Part shown: piece by piece, positions 9,575-18,741 of the stretch | Position numbering within the stretch: the stretch's first letter is position 1 | How the letters are laid out: every line of letters begins with the position of its first letter | Assembly (NCBI GenBank): GCA_902520195.1 | Contig: CABYND010000001.1 | Coordinates: 1 to 64,000 of the forward strand | DNA from: Halieaceae bacterium | GTDB taxonomy: Bacteria; Pseudomonadota; Gammaproteobacteria; Pseudomonadales; Halieaceae | Direction: 5' to 3' | Length of the DNA: 64,000 nt | The notes under the pieces: generated by a model | Told to the model about the DNA's origin: nothing | Database searches by the model: none | Seen by the model: the letters and a program-made list of their open reading frames with translations, nothing else | Translations under genes and position numbers: made by a program

Positions 9575-9732
9575 GCATAAATCGCTCCGAGCGCGGCAGG
9601 CTGTGTACCGGCGCTCATCGCCATTACCCAGCTCTTGCTGCTGCTCGCGCTAATGCCCATACCCATGCCCCTGCCCACGTCGGTGCTTCTGTCCTCGCCT
9701 CTGCCTGTGAGCCCTGTCGGCATCTCAGTCAT
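9571..9732 (-). CDS. Possible 53-residue linking small ORF
   Basis: An open frame of 53 codons whose ATG (9732) overlaps the stop of the aldo-keto reductase gene and whose TGA overlaps the ATGATG of the TauD-like gene. The product is rich in Gly, Ser, Met and Ala (GRGMGMGISASSSKSW) with no motif I recognise. No clear ribosome site precedes it, so it would rely on termination-reinitiation. It could be a coupling leader, a small peptide, or chance open frame in a 150-base spacer. Confidence 0.25.
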   Translation of the reverse strand: MTEMPTGLTGRGEDRSTDVGRGMGMGISASSSKSWVMAMSAGTQPAALGAIYA

Positions 9733-10702
9733 AGATGGGGAAGAAGGTACCAAAGGCTTCCTCACAGAAATGGCCCGGATCATTAAATCGCCGGTTGCGG
9801 TTTAGATCAGAGATCGCCGTCATCTCCGATTCATTCAACTCAAAATCAAACAGCTGCTGATTCTCCTTCAGGCGGTCCAGCCTGCTGGTCTTCGGGATGA
9901 CCGCCGTGCCCCGCTGGATGCCCCAACGCAAGACCACCTGCGCGGGCGTCCGACCTACGCGCGCAGCGGCATCTTTCACCGCCGCTTGCTCAAGCACCGA
10001 CTCGCCGGCCTCCGCCATGTCGAGCTCCAGATAGGACAGCGCACCCAGCGGTGAGAACGCCGTCACAGCAATGTCATACTGCGCTGCGGCGCGCAGCAGT
10101 CGCTCCTGGGTCAGGTACGGATGCGACTCGATCTGCAGCATGGCCGGCTTAATCCGTGAGTAGGCCATCAGATCATGGAGGAGACCGGTATTGTAGTTGC
10201 AGACCCCGATCTCCTTGACCAGGCCCGCGCGCACCAGCTCCTCCATCGCGCCCCAGGTCTCAGAGAGCGGCACCGGGTCGGGCACCATCACAGGATTCTC
10301 GGCAACCGGGTCGGCGATCCACTCCGGGGGGTAGCGGACGTCAAAGTCGACGTACTGGAGCGAAATCGGGAAATGAATGAGATAGAGGTCCAGCTCACTC
10401 AAGCGGAGATCTTTCAAAGTGCGCTCGCAAGCAGCGCGCACATGCTCGGGCCGGTGATAGGTATTCCAGAGCTTTGAGGTGACCCAGAGCTCATCGCGGC
10501 TCACGAGGCCCTCAGATAGCGCCGCCTGCAACCCCTCGCCCACCTCAGCTTCATTGCCATAGTCCGCCGCGCTGTCGAGGTGGCGGTAGCCCTCGACCAT
10601 GGCCGAGCGGACCATCTCCGCAGTGTCCTCTCTGGCGATCTTCCAAAGACCGAGCCCAATTGCGGGCATCTCACCGCGACCCACAGAAATCATTGCACCC
10701 AC
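9725..10702 (-). CDS. Aldo/keto reductase
   Basis: NADPH-dependent aldehyde/ketone reductase with the AKR barrel, about 325 residues. The catalytic tetrad is visible: Asp and Tyr in HLDSAADYGNE, Lys in WVTSKLWN and His in LYLIHFPI. The cofactor-binding C-terminal segment AVIPKTSRLDRLKENQQLFDFEL is also present. I favour the GTG at 10702 because GGGGAG lies 6 bases before it; an ATG at 10693 (MISVGRGEMPAIGLG) is an alternative and a longer frame reaches 10729. It follows the Gfo/Idh/MocA gene after 90-odd bases that hold a duplicated palindrome. Sequence resembles sugar/xylose reductase-like AKRs, but substrate is not determined. Confidence 0.9.
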   Translation of the reverse strand: MGAMISVGRGEMPAIGLGLWKIAREDTAEMVRSAMVEGYRHLDSAADYGNEAEVGEGLQAALSEGLVSRDELWVTSKLWNTYHRPEHVRAACERTLKDLRLSELDLYLIHFPISLQYVDFDVRYPPEWIADPVAENPVMVPDPVPLSETWGAMEELVRAGLVKEIGVCNYNTGLLHDLMAYSRIKPAMLQIESHPYLTQERLLRAAAQYDIAVTAFSPLGALSYLELDMAEAGESVLEQAAVKDAAARVGRTPAQVVLRWGIQRGTAVIPKTSRLDRLKENQQLFDFELNESEMTAISDLNRNRRFNDPGHFCEEAFGTFFPIYD

Positions 10703-10785
10703 TGTCGTCTCCCCTTTCCACCCCAGCATCGGGTCACATCATTACCGCAGGATAATGTTCACCAACCTGCACCTTACGCATCTCT

Positions 10786-10806
10786 CCCATGGGTTTCGCC
10801 CATGGG
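10786..10806. repeat. Tandem pair of the palindrome CCCATGGG
   Basis: Two copies of CCCATGGG (10786-10793 and 10799-10806) separated by TTTCG. As each copy is self-complementary, the pair can form an 8-bp stem with a 5-base loop in the leftward transcript between the Gfo/Idh/MocA stop and the aldo-keto reductase. No T-run follows, so it is not a clear terminator; it may be an mRNA processing or stability element. Confidence 0.5.
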
Positions 10807-10820
10807 TTTGGGGGTGGCCG

Positions 10821-12035
10821 TTAACGTCCTTCGTAAAAATCGCCGATGCCCTCTGCTTCACAGAACGCGCCGACGTCGACTTCGCGCCCAGTCTGCATCG
10901 AGTGCTGGGCAGCGCTGGCCACAATCAGCGACCAGAGTGCCTGCTCGGGCGTGGCCGCGTCCACCGCCTGCCCCGCTAGCTGCAAATTAAAGGCGATATG
11001 TTCAAAAAAGGTGGCGCCATAGTGGCCGCTGGCTTCGATCCAGTCTGGGTAGCCAACCGGCACACCCCGATAGGCGGGATGCTCCGGCACCTCTACCAAT
11101 AGCTCTGCCTTCGAAGGCGTATCGGGCTGGAAGCTGGCCTGCTCGCTGGCCACCAAACGGCCACGCTCCCCCACTACTACCAACTCTTCATAGAGCTCCT
11201 GAGAGAACATATTGAGCGTAAAGCTGGCCCGCATGCCGTTCTCGTAGTCGATGATCACCATGGCGTGGTCATCGATGTCGGATTGTTCGCCCCGCCAATC
11301 AAAATCCAGGAAGTTCACCGCCTGGCCGCCGCTGGCATACACCCGCCTCGGGCGTGATTGCGCGACGACATTGATGAGATCGAAGTAGTGGCAGCATTTT
11401 TCGACCAGGGTGCCACCACTGTTGCGGTTGAACTTATTCCACTGATCCACCTTGTCCAAAAAGGGTGGCCGATACTCCGACATTGCAACAGTTTTCACCT
11501 GCCCCAGTGTGCGCTGTGCTGCCACCGCCTGCAGCGCGTCCACGTATTGCGCCTTAAAGCGATACTGCATGCCCAGCTGGATAACCGCGGGGTAATCCCG
11601 CGCGAGGCTCACGATGTCCATGGCGTCTGCCAAGGTCGTGGCCATCGGTTTCTCGAGCAACACGGGTTTGTGGGATGTTGCAACGGCGTGCAGGACGTCC
11701 CGGTGGGTGTGATTGGGCGTTGCGATCACGATCGCGTCTACCGCGTCATCGGAACAGGCCTCACTCAGATCGCGATAGATCGTGAGCGGCGCATCAGTCA
11801 GCAGGCGCCAGTCCGTGCACGCCCACTCGAGGCTGCCCCCGTCGGGATCGAAAATGCCCTGCACGTCTGCCCAACCGAGTAATTGCGAGACGCGTAGGTG
11901 CTCCCGACCCATCATGCCCGCCCCCACGATCAGCAGGTGTGGTTTGCGCCCACTCGACAGGTACGGGTTATCTTGTGTGAGCGCGGCGACACGCTCTGCG
12001 GCGTTACCTTTAAGCGGTGATGAGAGCTTCGTCAT
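10821..12035 (-). CDS. Gfo/Idh/MocA family oxidoreductase
   Basis: NAD(P)-dependent dehydrogenase of sugars, cyclitols or related polyols, about 404 residues. The N-terminal Rossmann motif is LLIVGAGMMGREHLRVSQLLG, then VIATPNHTHRD and the catalytic-region EKPMATTLADAMD (Glu-Lys-Pro), followed by the family's alpha/beta C-terminal domain. The start at 12035 gives an ATGA overlap with the stop of the SSS symporter gene (12032-12034), the usual arrangement for coupled translation; an upstream start at 12074 is less likely. Co-transcription with a symporter suggests the pair imports and oxidises one polyol-like substrate. Confidence 0.9.
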   Translation of the reverse strand: MTKLSSPLKGNAAERVAALTQDNPYLSSGRKPHLLIVGAGMMGREHLRVSQLLGWADVQGIFDPDGGSLEWACTDWRLLTDAPLTIYRDLSEACSDDAVDAIVIATPNHTHRDVLHAVATSHKPVLLEKPMATTLADAMDIVSLARDYPAVIQLGMQYRFKAQYVDALQAVAAQRTLGQVKTVAMSEYRPPFLDKVDQWNKFNRNSGGTLVEKCCHYFDLINVVAQSRPRRVYASGGQAVNFLDFDWRGEQSDIDDHAMVIIDYENGMRASFTLNMFSQELYEELVVVGERGRLVASEQASFQPDTPSKAELLVEVPEHPAYRGVPVGYPDWIEASGHYGATFFEHIAFNLQLAGQAVDAATPEQALWSLIVASAAQHSMQTGREVDVGAFCEAEGIGDFYEGR

Positions 12036-13744
12036 GCGTGAGCTCCGGAACCAGCGGTGAGTCGGCGATGCCAACCGAACCAGAACGCCAGGTTGAGCGC
12101 GACTAGGCCCAGCAAAACCGGCGCAAAGAGATTCGAGCCGTCACCCACCAGACCGATGGGCGAGAACACAACGTAAAGCGCCAGCACGCAAGACAGCAAC
12201 GTCACCGCGCAGGGTTGAGCATAAGCCCAAGGAGTCAGGTCCACTTCTGCGGTCTGTCTGATAGCAGTCTCCTGTCCTCGCGGGCACCACACACCGATCG
12301 CGAGCATCATCGCCACCTCCAACACAAACAGGATCGCGTAAAGATGCAAAAAGTGCACCGGCAGTAGCTCCTTGAGCACAAACTGGAAAGTGCCATAAGC
12401 GACGATGTGGAACACAATCACCACCTTGGCCGCCACCGCAGGCACCTGCCGGGTGAAGAGCCCGATGATCACAATTGCGATCATCGGGATGTTGTAGAAG
12501 CCCGTGAAAATCCGAATGACCTGCCAGAGCCCCTCGGCGGCAAACTGTAAAAGCGGCGCGACCATTAAAGAGAAGCCGGTCATCACCAGACCCACCCGCT
12601 TCGCCACCCTCACCATTTCCGTGTCAGAGACCGCCCTGCCGACGAGGGGCTTATACACATCAATGCAAAACAGCGTCGACGCACTGTTGATCAGCGAGTT
12701 GAAGGAACTCAGCACCGCGCCTAACAGCACGGCGAGGAAAAACCCGGTGGCGTAGACGGGCAGTACGTCGCGCACCAGCTGAGGGTAGGCCAGATCGATC
12801 GATTGCAGCTCGGGTCCGTAAAGGTGATACGCCACGACGCCCGGGATCATCATCAGTAGCGGCACCAGCACCTTGAAAAAGCCTGATAGCAGCACGCCCT
12901 TTTGTCCTTCGGCGAGGCTGCGGGCCGCAAGGGTACGTTGAATCACATATTGGTTGGTGCACCAGTAGAAAAGATTGGCGAAGACCATACCGGTAAAGAG
13001 CGTGGCAAAGGGGGTCGGATCGGTTGGCCCGCCGATGGCATTGAGTTTGTGGGTCTCGGTGGTCAGCACCATGCTGAGGCCGGAACCCACACTCCCTTCA
13101 CCCAGGGCCCGCAGCCCCAGCCAGGGTACCGCCACACCTACGATCAGCAAGCCAACGCCGTTGAGGGTGTCGGAGACCGCCACCGCCCGCAGGCCGCCGA
13201 GGATGGCGTAGGACGCCCCCAAGGCCCCGATGACCATAATGGTCAGCACCAGCGACATGCTGTAATCCAGTTGCAGGAGCTCAGGCACGTCAAAGAGTTT
13301 AAGTACCGCGATCGAGCCGGAGTACAGCACGCTGGGAATCGTCACCAAGCCATAGCCCAGCATAAAGAGCACCACCGTCATGCGGCGCACGCCCTCGTCA
13401 AAGCGTGCACTGAGAAACTCAGGCAAGGTCGTAAAGGCCCCGGCGAGGTACTTGGGCAAAAAGAAAAACGCCATCAGCACCGTGGCGACCGCGGCGGTCA
13501 CCTCCCAACCCATGCTGCTCAGGTTGTAGCCATAAGCTGACCCATTGAGGCCAATGAGCTGCTCCGCAGAGAGGTTCGTGAGCAGTAGCGAGCCGGCAAT
13601 AAAAGTGGCGCCCAAACCCCGCCCGGCGAGGAAGTAGCCGGCACCGGTATCAACCCGGCCAAGGGTTTGCCGCCAGGAGACAAATGCCACCAGCCCCATA
13701 AAGCCAATACAGCTCAGGATCGTCAGCAGCAGATCAGCCGTCAT
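12032..13744 (-). CDS. Sodium:solute symporter (SSS/SLC5 family, YidK-like)
   Basis: Inner-membrane Na+-coupled symporter, about 570 residues with roughly 14 membrane segments. Conserved stretches match the YidK/SGLT group: GYFLAGRGLGATFIAGSLLLTNLSAEQLIG, LNAIGGPTDPTPFATLFTGM and FYWCTNQYVIQRTLAARSLAEGQKG (quoted as shorter pieces: AGYFLAGRGL, LLLTNLSAEQLIGLNG, FYWCTNQYVIQRTLAA). I start at the ATG at 13744 (MTADLLLTIL), where the first helix begins; an in-frame extension to 13834 looks non-coding. First gene of the leftward symporter / Gfo-Idh-MocA / aldo-keto reductase / TauD-like run. It is divergent from the TetR gene, with the TetR operator in the shared 142 bases. Confidence 0.9.
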   Translation of the reverse strand: MTADLLLTILSCIGFMGLVAFVSWRQTLGRVDTGAGYFLAGRGLGATFIAGSLLLTNLSAEQLIGLNGSAYGYNLSSMGWEVTAAVATVLMAFFFLPKYLAGAFTTLPEFLSARFDEGVRRMTVVLFMLGYGLVTIPSVLYSGSIAVLKLFDVPELLQLDYSMSLVLTIMVIGALGASYAILGGLRAVAVSDTLNGVGLLIVGVAVPWLGLRALGEGSVGSGLSMVLTTETHKLNAIGGPTDPTPFATLFTGMVFANLFYWCTNQYVIQRTLAARSLAEGQKGVLLSGFFKVLVPLLMMIPGVVAYHLYGPELQSIDLAYPQLVRDVLPVYATGFFLAVLLGAVLSSFNSLINSASTLFCIDVYKPLVGRAVSDTEMVRVAKRVGLVMTGFSLMVAPLLQFAAEGLWQVIRIFTGFYNIPMIAIVIIGLFTRQVPAVAAKVVIVFHIVAYGTFQFVLKELLPVHFLHLYAILFVLEVAMMLAIGVWCPRGQETAIRQTAEVDLTPWAYAQPCAVTLLSCVLALYVVFSPIGLVGDGSNLFAPVLLGLVALNLAFWFGWHRRLTAGSGAHA

Positions 13745-13854
13745 CTGGTGAAGAAAGGTGCGGTCACCATGACTGCAGGGTACGCACAGACCTCCCCACC
13801 GGCAAACTCCGGGCGTTTTGCGCCCCTGTGACAACGCGCCGGCATTGCATTACT

Positions 13855-13877
13855 ATACCGTCTGGACGGTTTATAAT
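13855..13877 (+). promoter_or_regulatory. TetR-type palindromic operator and -10 element before the RND operon
   Basis: A perfect inverted repeat ACCGTC-TG-GACGGT lies at 13857-13870, flanked by AT-rich bases, and is followed by TATAAT at 13872-13877, just upstream of the TetR ATG at 13887. The position is right for autorepression of the regulator/RND operon. I found no well-spaced -35 box. It may also affect the divergent symporter gene. Confidence 0.65.
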
Positions 13878-13886
13878 TGGTGCAGC

Positions 13887-14435
13887 ATGAAATCGGAACA
13901 GACCCGCGCGCGCATTCGCGTTGCCGCGGCCAAAGTGATTGAGCGCGACGGTGCGGGGCACCTGACGCTAGAGAAAGTGGCAGCCGAGGCTGACCTCTCG
14001 AAGGGTGGGTTGCTGTACCACTACCCCTCCAAGGATGCGCTGCTACAGGGTCTGCTGGATCACCTGCTGGAGAATCGCGCGGGATTAATCGAGAGCTCAG
14101 GCTCGGCAAAGGGTGTCAGTGACGCGACGCTGCTCAATAGTCTGATCGATGCCGATTTCGACCTCCCCAAGGACGAGCGGATCATGGCGCAGGGGCTGAT
14201 CGCGGCATCGGCCGAGAACCCGGAGCTGATCGCGCCAGCCCAGCACCACGTCGAGGCCGTGTTCGCACAGTTGGGGAAGGTTAAGACCACGGCCACGTCG
14301 GCACGCACCATTTTTCTGGCCTCACAGGGGCTCCAATTTCTGGAGCTGCTAGGCCTGCTCTCACTCAGCACCGCCGAGCGCAACGAGATCCGCCGACACC
14401 TCAAGGCGCTGACAGAGGAGCTCGCGCCATGCTGA
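13887..14435 (+). CDS. TetR/AcrR family repressor of the RND pump operon
   Basis: One-component transcription regulator, about 182 residues. The N-terminal DNA-binding domain runs from TRARIRVAAAKVIERDGAGHLTLEKVAAEADLSKGGLLYHYPSKDALL (pieces: AAAKVIERDG, TLEKVAAEADLSKGGLLYHY), a textbook TetR helix-turn-helix with the YHYPSKDALL helix 4. The C-terminal ligand domain is of the AcrR-like type seen beside efflux genes. The start at 13887 follows a palindromic operator; a frame reaching 13818 would cover the operator and is rejected. Its last 7 bases overlap the adaptor gene, so all three genes are one operon, presumably derepressed by a pump substrate. Confidence 0.92.
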   Translation: MKSEQTRARIRVAAAKVIERDGAGHLTLEKVAAEADLSKGGLLYHYPSKDALLQGLLDHLLENRAGLIESSGSAKGVSDATLLNSLIDADFDLPKDERIMAQGLIAASAENPELIAPAQHHVEAVFAQLGKVKTTATSARTIFLASQGLQFLELLGLLSLSTAERNEIRRHLKALTEELAPC

Positions 14436-15478
14436 GACGTGTATTCGCCACACTCTGGATCATTGCCGGGCTGTCTGGCTGCGGGACCGACTCCACTGTC
14501 GAAACAGGCCTTGCGGCACGTCCCGCTCGCTTGATAACAGTAGGGGCTGGAGACCACTCGGCGCCCAGCCAGTTTGTTGGCAAAGTGGCGTCGGCACATA
14601 CGGTGGAACTGGGCTTTGAAATCGACGGCACGCTACAGCAGTTGCCCTTGCCAGAGGGGGCGTTGGTACAGGCTGGCGATGTGATTGCGCAGTTGGACCC
14701 CGAACGATTCGAGCTCGCACTGGAAAGCGCCCGGGCTGATCACGAACTGGCGGAAAAAACCTTGTCGCGCGTCGAGTCACTCAAAGCCTCTGGCACCGTG
14801 TCACAGGCGGAGCTCGATGAGGCCGTGGCGCGCGCCAAACTCACCGGCCTCGCAGTAGAGACGGCGCAAAAAGATCTGGATGACACGGTACTGCGCGCAC
14901 CCTTCGCGGGACAGCTGACCAAACGTCTGGCAGAAAACTTCTCTCCCGTCGCGAGACTCTCGCCGGTGGTTCGCTTGGCGCCAGTTGAGAGCATCGAGGT
15001 CGTGATCGGCGTGCCCGAGCAGCTGATGGCACGATTAAATCCGGCAACTTTGAGCAAAGCTGCGGTGCGCTTCACCGCCGATCCAGAGCGGCTATTCGAA
15101 GCGCAATGGCTCGATTACGAGGCAGAGGCGAGCCGGGATACCCAAACCTACGACGTGCGGTTTTCGCTGACCGAAAGCCCGTCCTGGCCTGTGCTGCCTG
15201 GCATGACCGCTACCGTGTTGCTGTCTATGGCCACACCCAGTGACGCCGTCATCCAACTGCCCCTCAGTGCGGTGCAGAGTGATGCCGCAGGCAACTTCTT
15301 CGTCTGGACGGTAGAGCGCGACACCTCGCAGGTGACAAAGCGACCCATCGAAGTGGGGATGCCCAGTCGCAAGCAGGTGCCGGTACTCGCAGGGCTTGAG
15401 CTCGGCGAACAGGTGGTCGCTGCGGGGGGCGCCTGGCTTTACGACGGTATGCAGGTGCGGCCTCTCGGGGATAACTAA
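14429..15478 (+). CDS. RND efflux periplasmic adaptor (membrane fusion) lipoprotein
   Basis: HlyD/AcrA-type adaptor that links the inner-membrane RND pump to an outer-membrane channel, 349 residues. A lipoprotein signal ends in the lipobox LSGC (Cys about residue 15-16). The lipoyl half-motifs are HTVELGFEIDGTLQQLPLPEG and DDTVLRAPFAGQLTKRLAEN, separated by a helical hairpin (LAEKTLSRVESLKASGTVSQAELDE region), then beta-barrel and membrane-proximal segments (GLELGEQVVAAGGAWLYDGMQV). It overlaps the TetR gene by 7 bases and ends 3 bases before the pump ATG. No outer-membrane factor is encoded nearby, so it probably uses a TolC from elsewhere. Confidence 0.93.
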   Translation: MLRRVFATLWIIAGLSGCGTDSTVETGLAARPARLITVGAGDHSAPSQFVGKVASAHTVELGFEIDGTLQQLPLPEGALVQAGDVIAQLDPERFELALESARADHELAEKTLSRVESLKASGTVSQAELDEAVARAKLTGLAVETAQKDLDDTVLRAPFAGQLTKRLAENFSPVARLSPVVRLAPVESIEVVIGVPEQLMARLNPATLSKAAVRFTADPERLFEAQWLDYEAEASRDTQTYDVRFSLTESPSWPVLPGMTATVLLSMATPSDAVIQLPLSAVQSDAAGNFFVWTVERDTSQVTKRPIEVGMPSRKQVPVLAGLELGEQVVAAGGAWLYDGMQVRPLGDN

Positions 15479-15481
15479 TTG

Positions 15482-18400
15482 ATGTCTCGTTCATCGCTCA
15501 CTGAATTTGCGCTCGCGAACCCGCTGTATGTGTGGGTCATCGTGCTCACCTGCATGGTCGGTGGGTTGGCCGGCGGGCAGCGGATTGCACAGCTCGAGGA
15601 TCCGCCCTACCCGATCAAGATCGCCTATGTGTTCACCGAATATCCGGGCGCCTCAACACTCGATGTGGAACAGGAGGTCACCGAGGTGCTGGAGCGCTCG
15701 ATTCAAGAGCTGCCCTGGATTGAAAATATTGTGTCGAGGTCACTGCCCGGGCGCTCTGAGATCGAGATTGAGCTCAATCACTCGGTGTCAGCCAGCGATA
15801 CGGGCCAGATCTGGGATGAGCTGCGCCGCCGGGTCGCCGAGGCGGCCATGCAGTTACCAGCGGGCGCACACCCTCCCTGGGTCGAGGATGATTTCAGCGA
15901 CGTCTATGGCTTGCTCTATGGATTCACCGTCCCGGATGGTTATGACATCGCCACCATTCGCGATGCCGCCCGCTTGCTCGAAACCGAAATTAAGCGTGTC
16001 GAGCACGTGGCCAAGGTGCGGGTCGAGGGCGTGCCGGAAGAGCAGGTCCAGATCGATTTTGATTATGCGCAGTTACGCCAGCTGGGCGTGCCCTTTTATC
16101 GCATCGTCGAGACCATCAACAGCGCCTCGGGGCTCTTCCCCGCTTCCATGATGGAGTCGGGTGATCAGCGGATGCGCATCGATATTCCGCTGGAGCGGAG
16201 TGAGGCGGTGCTGGAAGAACTGCTGATTGCCCTGCCCAGGGAGACGTCAATGATTCGCCTCGGCGACGTAGCCAACGTCTCCCGCGAGGAGACCAATCTG
16301 CCCTCACTGATTGTGCGGCATGAAGGCCAGCGCATTTTCGCGTTGGGGATTGCCATCAACGAAACCCAGAACGTGGTCCGGGTAGGCAAAGTGGTGGAAG
16401 CGCGACTGCTCGAACTGCAGCAACTTCTCCCCGTCGGCATCGAGATGATTCCGCTTTTTGAGCAGCATCGCCTGGTCGACCGATCCATCGGTCAATTTCT
16501 GCTGAACCTCACAGCCTCCATCACCACGGTCATCGCCGCACTGTGTCTATTTATGGGTTGGCGCGCCGGCGTCATGGTGGGCGCAGTGCTATTACTAACG
16601 GTGACCGGCACGATCGGCGTGATGGCCGCTGCGGGGATTGAGCTGCAACGGATTTCGCTGGGCGCGATGATGATCGCGATGGGCATGCTGGTCGATAACG
16701 CCATTGTCGTGACCGAGGGCATGATTACCCGGATCAAACAGGGTCTCAGCCCCCGGGAGTCGGCTATCGCGGCGGTGGCGACCACGCGCTTCCCCTTGCT
16801 AGCAGCCACGGTCATCGGGATTGCCGCCTTTGCCCCCATTGGCCTGTCGAATGACTCAACGGGTCAGTTTCTGGGGTCGCTGTTAACGGTTTGCGGCATA
16901 TCGCTGCTGTTAAGTTGGATACTTGCGATTACGCTGGTGCCCTCCATCGGGATGGCGCTACTCACCTCTGTACCCGAAGCTGTGCTCGAGAGCCGCCTTT
17001 ACGCCGGGCCGGTTTTCGCGGGATACCGCAAACTCATGGCGTGGGGTATTGCCCGGCGAGGTTTGACCACGCTTATCCTGCTGGCCGTCATGTTGTCGAG
17101 CATCGTGGGCTTCACGCAGCTAAAGCAGGGATTTTTTCCTGCAACCAACACGCCGCTCTTCTTTGTGGATCTCTACCAAACCCAGGGCACGGATATCCAC
17201 GCCAGCGATCGCATGGCGGATCGTGTGCGCAAGCGACTGCTCAGTCTTGAAGGCGTGACCCAAGTCTCAACCTGGGCAGGCCGAGGCCCCATTCGTTTCA
17301 CCATGATTCTGCTACCCGAGCGACCCGACCCCGCCTACGCGCAACTGGTGGTGAATGTCGATGACGTCGAGGCAGTGACGGGCCTGATGGAGCAAACCGG
17401 TGAGCTGATTGCAGCCGAATTCCCAGAGATCCATCACATGGTGCGGCGGCTCGAGTTCACGAGCAGCACCGCGAGCAAAATCGAGGCACGCTTTTATGGC
17501 AGCGACCGCACCGAGCTCCGCGGGCTCGCCGAAGAGACCATGCAGCACTTCATTGAGCACCGGCTGATCGATCGCAAGATCGACTGGCGGGAACAACGGC
17601 TGTCAATGGCCGTGATGCCAGATCACGCCCGGGCGCGACGCGCAGGTATTCAGTTACCCGATGTCTCGCGAGCCGTGGCGTCCAGCACCGTCGGTACCCC
17701 TGTCGGCGTGCTGCGCGACGGCGACAAACCCGTTCCTATTGTCGCGCGCATCATGCCGCTGGCAGAAACCGCAACGGAACTGCTTGAACGGGACCTGTGG
17801 AGCGAGAGCACCCAGTCGTTTGTATCAGCACGGCAGGTGGTGTCAGCCGCCACACTTCTTGCCGAAGATAGTTTTCTGATGCGGCGTAACCGGGTCCGCA
17901 CCATTACCGTTCAAGCGAATGCGCCACCGGGTGAAACCGCCACCAGCGCGTTCAACGCAATCCGCGGTGACATTGAATCCATTCCCCTGCCGCCCGGCTA
18001 TGAACTGGAGTGGGGCGGTGAATACGAATCGATGAAGTTGGCCAACGATATGGTCATCTCGCGCTTCCCAATCGCCCTGCTGGTGATGATCCTTGCGACG
18101 CTGATGCTGTTTGGCAATGTGCGGCAAATGCTGGTCACCTGGATGACGGTGCCGCTCATTATGGTGGGCGTCTTTGTCGGGCTCTTTGTGACCGACTTGT
18201 CTTTTACCTTCCCCGCGATGCTGGGCCTGCTAAGCCTGGTTGGCATCTTGATCAAGAACTGCGTGATCATGGTGGAAGAGATCAATCTGCGCTCCGCTGA
18301 TGATGGCCTGACCCAACATGCCTTGGTATCGGCCTGTGTCAGCCGCCTGCGCCCGGTGCTACTGGCGGCAGGGACGACCATCGTCGGCATGGCGCCGCTC

Positions 18401-18538
18401 TTGAGAGATGACTTTTTCCGCGAGATGGCGGTGTCGATCATGGGTGGCCTAGCCTTCGGCTCGGTGCTGGCGCTCATTGCCGTACCGGTTTTTTACGCGC
18501 TGCTATTCTCGATCGGGAGCAACCGCAAAGCGGCCTGA
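15482..18538 (+). CDS. RND superfamily efflux permease
   Basis: Proton-driven inner-membrane efflux pump of the HAE1-like RND group, about 1018 residues with 12 membrane segments and two large periplasmic loops. The proton-relay motif in TM4 is MLVDNAIVVTEGM; it keeps the first Asp but has Asn where AcrB has its second Asp. The TM10 Lys is present in GILIKNCVIMVEEINL. I choose the ATG at 15482; a TTG immediately before it (15479) directly follows the adaptor stop. Third gene of the TetR/adaptor/pump operon. The substrate range cannot be read from sequence. Confidence 0.94.
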   Translation: MSRSSLTEFALANPLYVWVIVLTCMVGGLAGGQRIAQLEDPPYPIKIAYVFTEYPGASTLDVEQEVTEVLERSIQELPWIENIVSRSLPGRSEIEIELNHSVSASDTGQIWDELRRRVAEAAMQLPAGAHPPWVEDDFSDVYGLLYGFTVPDGYDIATIRDAARLLETEIKRVEHVAKVRVEGVPEEQVQIDFDYAQLRQLGVPFYRIVETINSASGLFPASMMESGDQRMRIDIPLERSEAVLEELLIALPRETSMIRLGDVANVSREETNLPSLIVRHEGQRIFALGIAINETQNVVRVGKVVEARLLELQQLLPVGIEMIPLFEQHRLVDRSIGQFLLNLTASITTVIAALCLFMGWRAGVMVGAVLLLTVTGTIGVMAAAGIELQRISLGAMMIAMGMLVDNAIVVTEGMITRIKQGLSPRESAIAAVATTRFPLLAATVIGIAAFAPIGLSNDSTGQFLGSLLTVCGISLLLSWILAITLVPSIGMALLTSVPEAVLESRLYAGPVFAGYRKLMAWGIARRGLTTLILLAVMLSSIVGFTQLKQGFFPATNTPLFFVDLYQTQGTDIHASDRMADRVRKRLLSLEGVTQVSTWAGRGPIRFTMILLPERPDPAYAQLVVNVDDVEAVTGLMEQTGELIAAEFPEIHHMVRRLEFTSSTASKIEARFYGSDRTELRGLAEETMQHFIEHRLIDRKIDWREQRLSMAVMPDHARARRAGIQLPDVSRAVASSTVGTPVGVLRDGDKPVPIVARIMPLAETATELLERDLWSESTQSFVSARQVVSAATLLAEDSFLMRRNRVRTITVQANAPPGETATSAFNAIRGDIESIPLPPGYELEWGGEYESMKLANDMVISRFPIALLVMILATLMLFGNVRQMLVTWMTVPLIMVGVFVGLFVTDLSFTFPAMLGLLSLVGILIKNCVIMVEEINLRSADDGLTQHALVSACVSRLRPVLLAAGTTIVGMAPLLRDDFFREMAVSIMGGLAFGSVLALIAVPVFYALLFSIGSNRKAA

Positions 18539-18741
18539 GCAATAAACCAGAGAGGGAACACGGCCTAGCCGCTCGCCACCGTACGTTTCTCGTTGTGGCA
18601 GATGACACTGCCGCGAGAAGGGCGCTGATATAACTTTTCCTACTGATGACCTGGTCGCTGCCAGTCACGTATACCTCACGAAAGCGCAGCCCTATACTTA
18701 TGGTCCTCTCAACGGACGGTCGATTGATACAAGGATCAAAT

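Noticed and set aside
12902-13540. 212-codon plus-strand frame inside the sodium symporter gene
   Set aside because: Antisense shadow of membrane helices; product is His/Gln/Arg-rich low-quality sequence without family features.
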